A stretch of DNA of 64,000 nucleotides from Tolypeutes matacus (GCA_026826555.1 JAKSZT010017954.1:4430642-4494641), one strand, 5' to 3'; shown: positions 33,725 through 44,545, counted from the first letter of the stretch. Translations and numbers: made by a program. Notes: generated by a model not told the origin, from the sequence alone.

Positions 33725-34595
33725 CACCTTGTGGAGTCTCCTATCCCTGAGCACCTGCCCCTCTGCAGGACAAAACCCAAATGCCATGCCCAGTGCTATG
33801 ATTTGCTTCAAACCTATCCTTACTGGGATGAAGCTGGAGTCCAGTGAGGAAGACCTGGTAGGAGCTTCAGGAGGAAGTGTTTGGATTATCACTACGGTTA
33901 CCACCACTTTCTGGTGAAATCTAAATAAGCTCTGTGGATTGTTCCAAGGTGAGTTTTCTGGTTGTGATATTGCACTATTGTTTGGAAAAATGTTACCATT
34001 GAGGGATACTGGGTGAAGGGTATGAGACCTCCTTGCACATTTTTTTTTGCAACTTCCTGTGAATCTATGATTATTTCAAAATAGCACATTAATAGCGAGA
34101 CTGGCAACTAATTAAAATGTTTTAAAGAGTGCAACCTGCAAGGCAGGCAGGCATGTGAGTTCACCAGCTTCTAGGCTGAGTTGCCCACTGAGTCCTTCAA
34201 ACAGTGTCTCCTGGTAGATAAGGCTTTTCCTGGGTAATTGGAAGAAAGATGGGTGTGTGTCCCCCTTTCCCCCAATTTAAAGAAACCCAATGTATCTGTG
34301 GCTCTCCCTGTGTTTGCCATATTACTGAGCACACTGATTGCCTTCCTTAAAATCAATATAAATAATCAGCATAATCACCATTTGTTCAACATTGGTTCAT
34401 TTATCGCTAAATTTCTCATTCAGTGAGACCAAATTATCAAGACTGGGCAAACTGATTTTGCCCTGAAAACTGCAGTCAGATTCAGTTTTATGATTCTACA
34501 ATTCTATAAGCATGGAACATTATTTTGGACACAGGAAGTGGGACCCCTACATAAGGCTGGTCTCTATACACTCACAGACATAAAGGCTCCTCACT
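33725..34595. other. No recognisable feature
   Basis: Single-copy-looking sequence. 33940-34100 ('ggtgagttttctggttgtg' and onward) resembles old LINE 3' sequence but is not assignable. Confidence 0.35.
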
Positions 34596-34755
34596 GGGGG
34601 GGGGGGGGACGACATTCGAGACCATCGAATTGCAGTCCCACTTTACAGATGGGGAAACTGAAACCCAGTGCAGAGAAGCCACTTGTGAAAGGGGCTGCAT
34701 TAGCCCCAGGTGTGGGCCTCGGTTTCCAGATTCTGTGCCCAGTGTCAGTGCTTCT
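34596..34755 (-). mobile_element. MIR fragment preceded by a G-run
   Basis: A run of about 13 G lies at 34596-34608. From 34630, 'cactttacagatggggaaac' followed by 'tgaaacccagtgcag' is the reverse MIR core. Confidence 0.65.
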
Positions 34756-34759
34756 ACAC

Positions 34760-35155
34760 TAGAGCAGGGACAGAGAAAGACTGAAGCACAGCCTTGCAGG
34801 TGTCCCGTGCAGAGAGCAAGAACTCTCTCCAGGGATGAGATCGCATCCCTGATGTCCAACCCTCCACTCCACAAGCAGGAGGCAGTTCTGGATGCTTCCC
34901 TGGGTCCTGGACTCACCACCGAGCTTACATCTGTGATTTTTTTTCTCCTCCTCTTTGATTCTTCTGGGCCTTTTGATTGGTATGTAGCAGTTCTGGTTAA
35001 AAAAGAAAAAAAACAAAAACAAAAAACCTGGGAGAAGATGGAAACCATCAGTGGAAATGCTATCTTTGAGGGCTTTATGCACATATTTCAATAATCAATT
35101 CCGCTCCCATTTGCTGGGCTAAACACACGAGGGCAGATAAACCACGGTGACACGA
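34760..35155. other. No recognisable feature
   Basis: Opposing open frames of 110-170 codons cover this stretch on both strands. None shows a domain, so they are judged accidental. Confidence 0.4.
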
Positions 35156-35159
35156 CAGT

Positions 35160-35405
35160 GGTGCACGTTTATCAAACTCCTGCTGTGTGCCAGATGCAGG
35201 ATCAAGTCGTTTATAGTCCCTATCTCGTTAAAATTGCCCTAAAATAACCTCCAAGGTAGATGTTATTATGATCATTTTTGTAGACGGGAAGTGAAGGCCT
35301 AGGCTGGGTGATGAATTAGCCAGCCCAGGCCACGCAGCTGGTAAATGGAGGGTGGAGGTTTGAACCCAGGGTGCCTGATGCCAAATTCTGGGTCTTTTTC
35401 ATTGT
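35160..35405 (-). mobile_element. MIR SINE, nearly full length
   Basis: 'ctcctgctgtgtgccagatg', 'ctccaaggtagatgttatt', 'gccacgcagctggtaaatgg' and 'ggtttgaacccagggtgcc' follow the reverse MIR consensus to its tRNA-derived head. Confidence 0.88.
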
Positions 35406-35509
35406 GCCTTGAAGGTGTAACCTGGGAGGTACCCTGAGCTCCTCCGCCCCACTTTTGTGGGAGGCCAGCCTACTTGAAGACAAGGTACCTAAAGAGTGAA
35501 CCTCAGCCT

Positions 35510-35935
35510 GAGCCCGTAACCCAGTTGTACAAATCAGAGGGATTTTTAGCTATAAGTAACAGAAACCTGAATTATACAGACAAAAGGTAGTTATTGGCTC
35601 ATATTCCAGGGAAGTTGAAGAGGGGTGAATAAGGTCCTCAGGTACGGTTGGATCCAGGGTTTATTTGGCATCATCAGGAATCTCTCCCGGTTTCATTTCC
35701 TGGATCTTTTTCTCTGCGTGGGCTTTAGGCTCTCCCCATGTGTTGACAAGGTGGATCTCCTTAAAGGTGCAGAATTCCAGTGCAAAGAGAATACCTTCTC
35801 CCCCTCAGATCCAGCCAAAGTCCCAGGGATGACTCCCATTGGTTGAGCTCTGGCCATGTGACCCTCTGCCAACCAATCACTGAAGCAAGGGGATGGGGTA
35901 GTCTAATTATACAGGCCCCAGTGTCCTACCCCCCC
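35510..35935 (+). mobile_element. Ancient interspersed repeat, class not assigned
   Basis: 'ttattggctcatattccagg', 'ggttggatccagggtttat', 'cccagggatgactcccattgg' (part 'cagggatgactcccattgg') and 'accaatcactgaagc' recall a repeat found in many mammals with 'attggctcatgtaactg..gactctgattggcc..accaatcactg'. A related piece is at 40480-40780. Family name uncertain. Confidence 0.45.
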
Positions 35936-36155
35936 TGAAGCCAGGGGCTGGGATCTACCCCACCTGGAAAATGTTTCTTTGAAAGCAGGATATCGTCTGT
36001 TACCAGAAGAAAGGGGAAAATCACAGCTCTTACTACCTGCTAAACTGGGTTACAGAGGGAAATTGAAAGCGCCTTTCCAGCAAATGGCATGACCTGGAAT
36101 TAGGCTGCCCTGGGAGCTGTGTCCACTGTGCCTGTCCACTTCCAGAGTCTTTTTG

Positions 36156-36243
36156 GGTTTGATTTTTTAGGAGATACAGGGGATTGAACCCAGGACCTTG
36201 TACATGTGAAGCAGGCGCTCAACCCCCGAGCTCCGCCCGCTCC
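36156..36243 (-). mobile_element. Short DAS-type SINE, diverged
   Basis: An antisense tRNA-derived unit has 'ggggattgaacccaggacc' (box B side) and 'gctcaacccccgagctccgc' (box A side). The flanks ccagagtcttt (from 36142) and ccagattcttt (from 36244) look like an imperfect duplication. It is older than the other short copies. Confidence 0.75.
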
Positions 36244-36259
36244 ACCAGATTCTTTCTTG

Positions 36260-37220
36260 ACATCAGCTCCTGCTTCACACACTGGCCACCTTGTGTATCT
36301 TCTGGATGCTGACCCCAGCCTCAGCCCAGGGGTTTGAGCTCGCCACCCCCCATGGGGCTGGTGACGTGGACTGCTGGCTTCTGGTGGGGTCAGGGACGAG
36401 GTGTCTGAACATCCTGGCCTCCTGGCTTCTCCTTGAAGAGGTCTTTGTGGTTCTTTCTCTCACCCCGTAGTCCTCCTCAAGACCCCACTATACCCTGGGG
36501 TATCTGGGGGAAGCTAAATTAAGGAACTTGACCTTCACATTTCGAGGTACCTGGGTAATATCTGGTTGGTCGAACATATCTCTGTGCTGTTCAGAAGTAG
36601 GAAGTAGTTACTTTGATTAGGAAGATCCAGAGTTTGGCTATCCATTCATTTGTTCATTCATTTATTTTCCCACACTGGGCTTATCCAGGGGCCATTCCAG
36701 CCTGCCAGCTGGGACATCCCCGTTGGGGGCAAGCCAGACTTCGTGACGATCTTGAAGCCTAGGCCGGGAGCAGCCTCTACAGTGTGATTCCTAAACCCCA
36801 GGCCTGCCCTACACACCCACCCTCGCCCTCATGTTCCTTTTTCCTCTCTCTGTTCAGCACAGTCATAGCCTCAGTGTGCTCTGAGGCAAAACTGCCTTGA
36901 TTGAGGACAGAGATGATCAGCTACTGTGGGGGATGCAAAGCAGAGGAGCAAAGGATTGCCCAGGGAAGACCTGGCAGGAAAGCACAGCGAGCCCTTCCCT
37001 TGCAATTGCATTAAGAAGAAAGGAAGGGGGTTTAAGAAAGATGTCAGGTGTGTTAGGGCAGGCTCCTTCATGGGAGATTGCTTGTGAATCTTAAAAATAC
37101 GTATATGAGATGCACTTAAGCATCTTTAATGAAAGGGGAGCCAACAAGTTCATGTGACGGGAGCTCGAACACTTTGTCTCTCTCCAGGTGCATGGTTGAA
37201 AGGGCTTAGGAGACTTTACG
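36260..37220. other. No recognisable feature
   Basis: Single-copy-looking. A short 'attcatttgttcattcattt' at about 36645 may be the last bases of an antisense L2. Confidence 0.4.
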
Positions 37221-37224
37221 CAGA

Positions 37225-37325
37225 CTTAGGACAATGCCTCCCGTGTGTCAGGCACAGAACTGTGCTGTTAAGGGGCAGAGGTGAGATTTGAACTCAGGTC
37301 TGCCTGACTCCTAAGCCAAAGACTC
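37225..37325 (-). mobile_element. MIR SINE fragment
   Basis: 'cgtgtgtcaggcacagaac', 'gtgagatttgaactcaggtc' and 'tgcctgactcctaagcc' match two ends of reverse MIR with the middle deleted. Confidence 0.65.
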
Positions 37326-37329
37326 ATTT

Positions 37330-38395
37330 TCATAAACATGATGGTGGAGGAAGCCCAGGGTTGGGGAGTCAGTAGCTGAGCACGAAAGGCAGACAGGAAC
37401 AGGAAGCCCCTGAGGCAAAGGCCTGGAGGCCACGTGGGATTGTGATGAGTGGGTTCCAAGGGGAGGCAAGTGGAGGGCGCTCTGGGCCTGGGGCCAGGGA
37501 GTAATGGGCAATAGAGAGTCCTGGAAGTTTCTCGAAGTAGAGAGTTCTGGCCCAGAAACGGCATTTGAGAAAGATTATTTGTGCAATTGGGTGCAAGACA
37601 GTGTTTCAAGGAAAGGAGAAGGGCCGGAAGACATGTTCAGAGGAAACTCTGAAATGCCTCAGTGCTCAAATGAATCCTGACTTTACCACGAGGGCAGAGG
37701 GGCTTCGCCCTCAAGCCCCTTTCTTCTTGGTCTCCAGGAGGGGTCTGGAGGCCCCAGCAGTGAGTGTGTCCTTCTCCCCCTGCAAAGGGGTGGTGGTAGC
37801 TGGGTCACAGGGCACTTGGCTTTTTATTTCTGCTGAAGAACAGGGAAAAGCTCTTAGGGGACTGGCTACCACTTCTGTACAAGTATTTAGCAGCTGTGAG
37901 AGCTCAGACCATAAGGCTCCCAGATTTTGCTTTTTTTTTTTTTTTTAAAGTCCATAACTTAAGAAAATGTTTTCTCCATAAGAGAAACTTCAAAGATCCG
38001 AGGGAATAACACACTAAAAATTATTGCAAGGCGGCATCGCACACATCTTGAATATTGACATGAAGGAATGGGCCGAAGCCAGGCAGGCCTCTTCCTGTTT
38101 AAAGGTTTCTTTCTTTCTCTTCATCGCTTGCCATCAAATGCAGGACTGAAGCTGTTAGACATTTAGCTGTGGCCATCTGTGGGGCAGACTTGCTAGCCAG
38201 ATTCTTTTCATCCAGAGGAGAAGGCCTACAGAGGCAGGAACTATTGAAAACATCTCCATGCTTTAAAATAGAAACATTTTAAGATCTCCTGGCTGCTATC
38301 GAAGGGCAAGGTGGCCTCAAGACACTCTGAGTGGAGCATATGGGAATTATTTAGGCCAATTATGCAGAGAGGCAGGGAGTAGATGTCTGAGCGAG
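37330..38395. other. No recognisable feature
   Basis: Single-copy-looking. A T-run lies at about 37931-37946. The block 38020-38180 keeps a few CpGs ('aaggcggcatcgcac', 'tcatcgcttgcc') but shows no known motif array. Confidence 0.4.
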
Positions 38396-38399
38396 ATCC

Positions 38400-38555
38400 T
38401 GAGCCTGCAGTTACTACTGGGGTTGAGTTTGGCCAAGTTATTTAAACTCTCTGAGCCTCAGTTGTATCACCCGTTAATTGGGATAATAATATTTGCCTAA
38501 ACTATTTCACAGGATTATTGCCAAGATCCAATGAGAGCATGCTTAAATTGTGTGT
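38400..38555 (+). mobile_element. MIR SINE
   Basis: 'tttaaactctctgagcctc', 'ttgggataataatatttgcc' and 'aggattattgccaagatcc' follow sense MIR. A GT-rich repeat follows at 38551-38570. Confidence 0.8.
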
Positions 38556-38574
38556 GTGTGTGTTTGTGTGTGCC

Positions 38575-39650
38575 CACAGTCCTGCTTAACAGAGGATTTC
38601 TACTTTCCCCATGTTTTCACTCCTTCCCAAAGGAGGGATGAGAGGCTTGTCTGATGGGTCAGAGCTTGGCAGCCACAGGCCATGGTTTATTGTGGGTAGG
38701 ACAACAGCACTGAATATTGCTTTAGTTCTCAGTGTGCACTCCTTGCCTCAGCCCCATCTGCCTGGTGAGTCAGCAGGTCCCAGTGGACCTCACCACACAG
38801 ACAGCTGTGGGTAGCCTTGGATGCAAGTCCTGTGGGCAAGCCTTATTGTGATGGTTCCGAGGCTCCTCTGTGCCCCATGTATTTTGGAGGTTTCTGGACC
38901 CCAGCTTGGCAGGACTCCAGTGGCTCTTTTGGCTTCTGATTGGCTGGTGATCTCTGGGTAGGGAGGAGGGGGTGAGTCTCAGGCCTTGGAAATGTTATAG
39001 GGACAGAACATGTTCTTCAGGGGTTAGTATCAGACCCATACTGAAGACCATTTGTCAATGGGGCTTCTGGCCTCTCGTTTCTGCCCTTCCTCCGCTCCAC
39101 TGAAACTCTGCTTTCTGGAAAGACCTTGATACCAGCCATCTATACTTTAAAGAGAATTTAGGTTCATGTGTCCTCTGTCCCTGGTGGATTCACATTTGAA
39201 GCTCAATGCTCATTATGGAACGAAAGATTCAATCATCTGTTAGAGGAATTTTATGGAGAGGGGGCTGGGGGAAAGATTCTCTGATGCCTCTGATATTTTG
39301 CCCCTGGATCGCCCTCTCTGATTTCTCAGTGGAAAACTGGCCCAGTTCTCCACCGTCTTTAAGAACATAGGACTTGATCCTGACATTCCTTTTGGGATGT
39401 GCTTGAAGACCTTTTAAGATCTGTCTCTGCTCTTAATTTTAAGCAAGGAGCAACAGCGGCCACTTCCATTCTCCGTTCTGTCTTTAGAGACTCATATATG
39501 TGACCTGGTGACCTCTGAACATGCACAGAAGTGCTGGAATGGCTGAAAAGTAAAAAAGAAGAAGGTATGATTAGCTTCTCCACAATTGTTCATTTACGGA
39601 AAATGGAATGTTGGTTTTTGTTGAAACAACCAGTTTAACAGAAATGCCCA
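38575..39650. other. No recognisable feature
   Basis: Single-copy-looking, about 1.1 kb, no exon or repeat called. Confidence 0.4.
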
Positions 39651-39760
39651 GAATTTACCGGGGCCCTACCTTGTGCCAGGCTCTTGGCCTAGTGCTTTGC
39701 AACTTTCCTGTATTTAATCCTAGGAACCACTTTTTGAAGTGGGCACTATCATATTTATTT

Positions 39761-39940
39761 ATATTTTTTCTGTCTTTATTTATTTTAAAAATTTACTCCC
39801 CCCCTCCCCCAGATGGCTCTCTCCTCTGTCTGCTCATTGTTTGCTCGCCTTCTCCAGGAGGCACCAGGAACTGAACCTGGGACCTCCCACATGGGAGGTG
39901 GGTGCCCAAAGGCCTGAGCCACATCGGCTCCCCTCAGGCT
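39761..39940 (-). mobile_element. DAS-type SINE head and tail within the composite
   Basis: On the + strand 'gaactgaacctgggacctcc' (box B region) and 'ggcctgagccacatcggctc' (box A region) are in the usual antisense order, with 'tgtctgctcattgtttgctcg' style middle sequence (part 'gtctgctcattgtttg') and a T/A-rich tail at the left. Confidence 0.88.
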
Positions 39941-40107
39941 GTGGTGTCTGCTGGCCTGTGGCATCTGCTTGTTTAGGCGTCTGCTCGTTGTGGCGGGTGC
40001 AGCGCCTAGCTGTCATTGCGGTGGGTGTGGGTGTAACTCTCGTTGTAGCAGGGTGCAGGCCTCTTCTTGTCTTCTTTAGGAAGCACTGAGACATGGTGTC
40101 TCTGGGA

Positions 40108-40330
40108 TAGAGCTATGGTCAACACCACAGTGCCCATGAAGTAGAAGGTGCCAGGAAAGTCCCAGTGTGGGTGCAGCGTGTCGGCGGGGATGCCAGAGGC
40201 CAACGTGGCCTCGTAGTAGTAGTGCCGGAGGAAGGTATGCATGTCTGGCTCGGCCTCGCTGGGACTCTCAAGCGTGGAGAAGACGGTGGCGCCAGTTACC
40301 AGGTAGAGGCCAATGAGCGCTGCCAGCTCG
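40108..40330 (-). pseudogene. KCNK12 (THIK-2)-like partial retro-fragment
   Basis: The minus-strand frame from 40330 is open and encodes AALIGLYLVTGATVFSTLE, the first transmembrane helix of THIK two-pore potassium channels. SPSEAE follows, then FLRHYYYEA and HPHWDFPGTFYFMGTVV, the extracellular cap end and first pore helix. Compared with my memory of KCNK12, about 20 residues are missing between SEAE and FLRHY. Similarity stops at VLTI, just before the pore GFG, which is near where K2P genes commonly have an intron. It lacks a start, the selectivity filter, three helices and the C-terminus, so it cannot make a channel. Many CpGs survive ('gtgtcggcggggat', 'ctcggcctcgctgg'), which argues for recent origin. 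KCNK13 is a less likely source. Confidence 0.75.
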
Positions 40331-40479
40331 TATTTATTTTTGAGATTAAGAAACTAAGAGTTAGAGCCCAAGTGTACTCAGCTTTTGAAAATCAGAGGTG
40401 GGAGGGACACAGTCTAGGTCTGTCTGATGCTAAAGACTATGCTTTTGACCAGCCTTCTATGCATTTCTCCTCTAGCTTT

Positions 40480-40780
40480 GCTAAGGTGCCAGTTAGGAAG
40501 GTATTTATCTGTGAGTATGAGAAAACAAACTATGTGGCTTCACCAAGCAAGAAGTTATTTTTCTCACATAATCAGAAGTTCCAAGGAGAGCAACCCAGGG
40601 ATATTCAATTCCTTCTATCATTCTACTCCATCATCCTTGAGTGGCCCTTCCATGCTCAGGTCATAATGTGGCTGCTTTACCTCACTACTTTGCACTTGCA
40701 TTCCAGGCAGGAAGAAGGAGGAAGAGATAAAAGCTCCATACTGGGCTTTGTTGTTTTCAACTTGGAGAGATGATTTCTCC
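40480..40780 (+). mobile_element. Ancient interspersed repeat, class not assigned
   Basis: 'tatttttctcacataatcag', 'agttccaaggagagcaacc' and 'ttccatgctcaggtcataatg' (part 'ccatgctcaggtcataatg') resemble the repeat type at 35510-35935 in a diverged form. Confidence 0.3.
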
Positions 40781-40789
40781 AGTAAATTT

Positions 40790-42110
40790 CTCTTTCTATC
40801 TCCTTATCCAGGCTAGGTCACTGTGTCACCCCTAGCTGAAAAGGAGCCTAAAGGTAGAGTTTGTGTATGTGTGTTTTAGCTTTTCAGCCTCTAAGATAGA
40901 GGAAGGCCAGAAACACAGGACTGGGAATGGTTTTGGGGAAGCCAATCTACAGTTTCTGCTCAGCTTATTACACGAATGCTTTGTTCCAAATCTTACCACA
41001 TGGTTGTGGCCGGGCCGAGGTTTTCCCTAGAGGAAGAATTTCTTTACATTAACATGTTGCACCAAATCATCCCCTGCTTTCCTTGGCCCCTCACAGGTGG
41101 AACATGGGTGCCTGAACCTGTAGGCCAGCTCTGCAGTTGCCTGAGTCAGCCTGACACCAGAGGCATGGGCTCCGGCATTGGTCTCGTGGGAACCCTGGCT
41201 CTCATGTAGCTTCTCAAGTTAGCCTTTCCTGACCTCTGCTCCATGTCATCCCAGCTAGAACCATATTCTTGAACCCCAAACCCCAGCTTGTTTGTGAGGG
41301 TCAGGCACCTTGCCTGGTTCTTGCTAGCTATTGTAGTCCCACTTTGAAGACAAGATGGACTTCCCACCAAAATTTGGTTCAGATGTTGAAACTGATAAAG
41401 GCACACACACACACATCAAGAGAGTATGGAAAGGATTTTTACTCACACAATAAGGCTTTCTGGGGAGAGCAAGGTAGGCTCCCAAGCTGGTCCAGGAATG
41501 GCTTGAGAAAGCAAGGAAAGAACACTAGCTTGGAGTTTTATGATGGTCAGGGTTTGGAGCCAGGGTGAGAGTTCCTGGGGCTTTATGTGGTTGGAAATTT
41601 CCAAAGCAAGGAGCACCCAGACTTCCTTATCAGCTTGCCCAGATGAGGGTAGAAGGGGAAGGTGGAGTGGTGGGGTTTACCCTTGGACTTCTCTTATACA
41701 CTGGACCGTGGGCTGTGGCCTGAGGCCTGGGACTGTGGAGATGCTCCTTCTGGCTTTGAGCTTCACCCACTACCTGGCCTGGCTCAGCAGGATCCTGCTC
41801 CCTGGGCGGGTTCCTTTGGGTCTCCATACACTCTTGAACCATGTTTTAGCTCACCACAGTCCCGGTGAGCCCTCCCAGGGCTAGTTGTTTTACAGCTGGC
41901 TGCATTTGGGTCTTCCCTTTTGCTGACACCCCAGCAGCCTGCAGAACTCCATGAGTACCTCCGTGAGGTGCTATAGCCATGAGGTGACCTGCCATATTTG
42001 TGATTTTAGCCTTGGCCTCTTCCCTAGACCTAGAACTATTGAGGCATGGAAACACCTCATTACCACCATCCTCATCCTCGTCCAAGATTTCTCAGCATCT
42101 CTTCATGGTC
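40790..42110. other. No recognisable feature
   Basis: Single-copy-looking. A (CA)7-8 run lies at 41401-41415. Overlapping open frames at 41540-41890 on both strands show no domain. Confidence 0.4.
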
Positions 42111-42119
42111 CCAATCCCT

Positions 42120-42375
42120 AGCACAGGACCTGGACAGTTAGGGGACATAAGTGTGGGCCCAGCCCTCAAGGGGCTTGCAGTCTGACTGGGGAGGCAAGAT
42201 TTACCGATGGAAAGAAAATGGATAAAGAGCAGGAAACAGGTGCCAAATAAATAATACAGGCAAGGTGATGATTTTGAGAGCTCATCAGGGGTTGGTGCAA
42301 TGAGGGGCCCTTCCTGGGAGAGATGGGCACCTGAGCCAAGCTGTGGAGGGTGGGAAAATGGTAAGCGTGTCCTGG
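42120..42375 (-). mobile_element. L2 LINE 3' region
   Basis: 'agccctcaaggggcttgcag' followed by 'tctgactggggaggcaag' and 'gcccttcctgggagagatgg' is antisense L2 3' sequence. Confidence 0.65.
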
Positions 42376-42679
42376 GCACCCGTTAGTGGCCATCGAGGAG
42401 GACTCGACAGTGTAACTCTATCATATTCAGAATTCTCTAGCGCTTATTACAACCACTAAGAAAGGTAAGGTTGGGGTACCCAGAGTTTCTATGAAAACTA
42501 GGAGTGAGTCCCAGTGGAGAAGGCTGAGGCCACTGACCCCCAATTTGTGAGCTGTTCCCTAAAGCTCTCCAAATCTCTTAGGAGAAGGAGCGAAATCTCA
42601 TCTCATCTAAAATGTGTAATGGACGGGTACATGTTTTATAAGCCTAAGGTAAATGTTATTTATTTCTCTTATTTTTCAC

Positions 42680-42765
42680 ATGAGCTAGTTTTAGGCTAGT
42701 CATTTAACTTTTGGGAGACCTCACTTTTCTTATTTGCCCAATGGGTAAGTGGCTGCACAAATGTT
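42680..42765 (+). mobile_element. MIR SINE fragment
   Basis: 'ggctagtcatttaactttt', 'gggagacctcacttttctt' and 'atttgcccaatgggtaagtg' follow sense MIR. Confidence 0.65.
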
Positions 42766-42809
42766 AGTAACCAGTCCTCGTGTCGCAGCACGAGGCATTT
42801 CCCCACATC

Positions 42810-42995
42810 TGACCTCATTTACATGACTCATCGGAACTCTCTCGTGTGTACTACTTTCTACATTTTACGGAAAATATAGAAAAACAAGGTTCAGGGAAAC
42901 TCAGCACTTTTCTGAGATTACACTTAAGTATCTATAGGTAAAAGAATCAGAATCTGAACGCAGATGTTTTGGATAACGCTCTTGACCTTGCAAAA
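42810..42995 (-). mobile_element. MIR SINE
   Basis: 'ctacattttacggaaaat', 'aaaacaaggttcagggaaac', 'tctgagattacacttaag' and 'aatcagaatctgaacgcag' follow reverse MIR. It lies close to a sense MIR at 42680. Confidence 0.7.
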
Positions 42996-42999
42996 CGAA

Positions 43000-44005
43000 G
43001 AAGCAAACCAAGCAAGCAAAACTCCACAAAACCCCAAAGCAAACCAAAGCCCTTTGTGTGGTCGATGGGGACGACATACTTGGAAGCTCCTGGGGGATGT
43101 CAAAGCGCCACGTGAAGAGGAGGATTATTAACACTTCTCTTTGATGCGAGGATGCAAGCCACGGGCTCCAGGGAGAGCTACCGGAATTGATCCCTTCTCA
43201 TTTTCAAGTAGACTAGGTGGCAGATGCACAGCTGACGTCCTCGGCCGTCCCAAGGATACAACATCTCCATCCTCTGGATACAGCCCAAGGAGCCTTGAGC
43301 CTGTCTTGAATGCAGATATGTTTTTTTTTTTTTGGGATATGCACACATGTACACACACTCACACGGGGACCCTTCTCTCGTTATATCGGCTTTCAAGTCC
43401 TTCTCGGTTGCATTACGTGGTGAGCTGGAACTCTGGATAAAGGAGTTCTGTGCAGGGATGACAAGAATTGATTTCCAATTTCCTGCAGAATGACTCTATC
43501 ATTGCTAGTGACTCAGGCAATTTAGCTCATATGGCAGGCCTGCCTGCGGGTTATAGATCACACTGACAGCTTCCCAGGCACGCAGGAGGTGGGTTTTGAC
43601 AAGATGAGAAAAGAAACATTTTCTGAGAGTTTCATGTTAGGGGTGGTCAGAAGGGAATGGCAGGTTGCTCCGGGGCCCTGTGCCCTGGGGGGGATCTTGG
43701 TTACAGCAGACACAGCTTTGCGGGGTGGGGAAGGGGCTTCCCGCAGACTGCCCAGGACACAGCTCCTGCACCAGCCTTCTCCCCACTCCGGGAACTGTGC
43801 AGCCCCCACCTGCATGAGAGCATTCAGACACCTAACCAACAGATAGCATGGACCAGTTTCCAAAAGTTTCTTCCTTACAGATACTCTTAGAAGGCATCTG
43901 TGATCAGCAAAACAAGGTTGGTAAGACTTATGGGTCTAAAGGAATCGTGGCTGCCTGGCCTGGTGCAAAGTGCTCTGGAGAAGTTGCTTTTGTCCTGATT
44001 TTTTG
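43000..44005. other. Single-copy stretch, no gene seen
   Basis: A T-run lies at 43321-43333. Overlapping open frames on both strands in 43140-43890 show no domain content. Confidence 0.4.
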
Positions 44006-44009
44006 TGTT

Positions 44010-44165
44010 TTCTTTCGCAAGCTCTTCTGCTTTCTGGCTGTGTGACCTTTGGCAAATCACTGAACCTCTGAGCTTCTGTTTATTTGCCTGTTAATGGAGA
44101 CAATCCTACCACTCTATGGGTTGCTGTGATCATTAGATGCAATAATATGGAGAGATGGAAAATTA
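44010..44165 (+). mobile_element. MIR SINE
   Basis: 'ctgtgtgacctttggcaaatc', limited to 'gtgtgacctttggcaaatc', then 'actgaacctctgagcttc' and 'gctgtgatcattagatgc' follow sense MIR. Confidence 0.8.
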
Positions 44166-44439
44166 TTGGAATCAGAATCTTTTTCCTGTTGGATTTGCTT
44201 GACAGTGATCACCGAGCCCTTGTTTTGTTCCTTGCGTGAGATATCCAGGCTGGGATCGCAAAAGAATTTACACCCCAGTTGGAGAGGCCAAGGATGCACA
44301 CAAAGCATTAATTGAGATGGCACATTAAGTAACGGCACTGCCGCTTTCCCATCCCCCAGGCTGGGATCCCCACCCTCCTGTGCCTGCACTGTCACAGCCT
44401 GGCCTCACTCTGTTGAACAACTCTGTGATCTGCTCGTCT

Positions 44440-44545
44440 GCTCAGGAGCTGAGGGCTCCTGGAAGGAAGGACCATTTCACACCTATCTTTGCATCCTCAG
44501 CATCTGGCATAGGACCTGGCTCTCAGCCTATGTTCATTTACCATC
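44440..44545 (+). mobile_element. L2 LINE 3' end
   Basis: 'gagggctcctggaaggaagg', 'tctttgcatcctcagcatc' and 'tggcataggacctggctc' match the L2 3' terminus. Confidence 0.65.

Larger units (their letters stand above)
39761..40330 (-). mobile_element. Composite retro-insertion: KCNK12-like fragment fused to DAS SINE
   Basis: Read on the minus strand, the insertion starts abruptly in channel-like coding sequence (40330 to about 40108). It passes through SINE-like middle sequence (about 40095 to 39940: 'cttcctaaagaagacaag', 'caacgagcagacgcc'), then a SINE head (about 39936) and body, and finishes in an A-rich tail (39790 to 39761). Both modules point the same way. The 9-bp direct repeat tatttattt (39752-39760 and 40331-40339) and the split MIR show one insertion event. 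This is the expected product of L1-driven reverse transcription that switched template from a SINE RNA to a second RNA. A SINE landing in an existing retrocopy is the alternative. Confidence 0.75.
39655..40450 (-). mobile_element. MIR SINE split by a 570-bp insertion
   Basis: The left part (39655-39760) reads 'ccctaccttgtgccaggctc' and 'aagtgggcactatca'. The right part (40340-40450) resumes with 'gagattaagaaactaagag', 'cagaggtgggagggac' and 'aggtctgtctgatgc'. Removing 39761-40330 and one copy of tatttattt gives a continuous reverse MIR, which fixes both ends of the insertion. Confidence 0.85.

Noticed and set aside
34572..35094. Overlapping open frames of 170 and 154 codons on opposite strands
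   Set aside because: The two strands cannot both be coding, neither shows a domain, and part of the span is MIR.
40165..40773. 202-codon open frame on the + strand
   Set aside because: Its first part is antisense to the KCNK12-like fragment and the rest crosses MIR sequence.
41540..41890. Candidate coding exon from several overlapping open frames
   Set aside because: Frames are open on both strands because of GC-rich composition. No splice-bounded segment with a protein signature was found.
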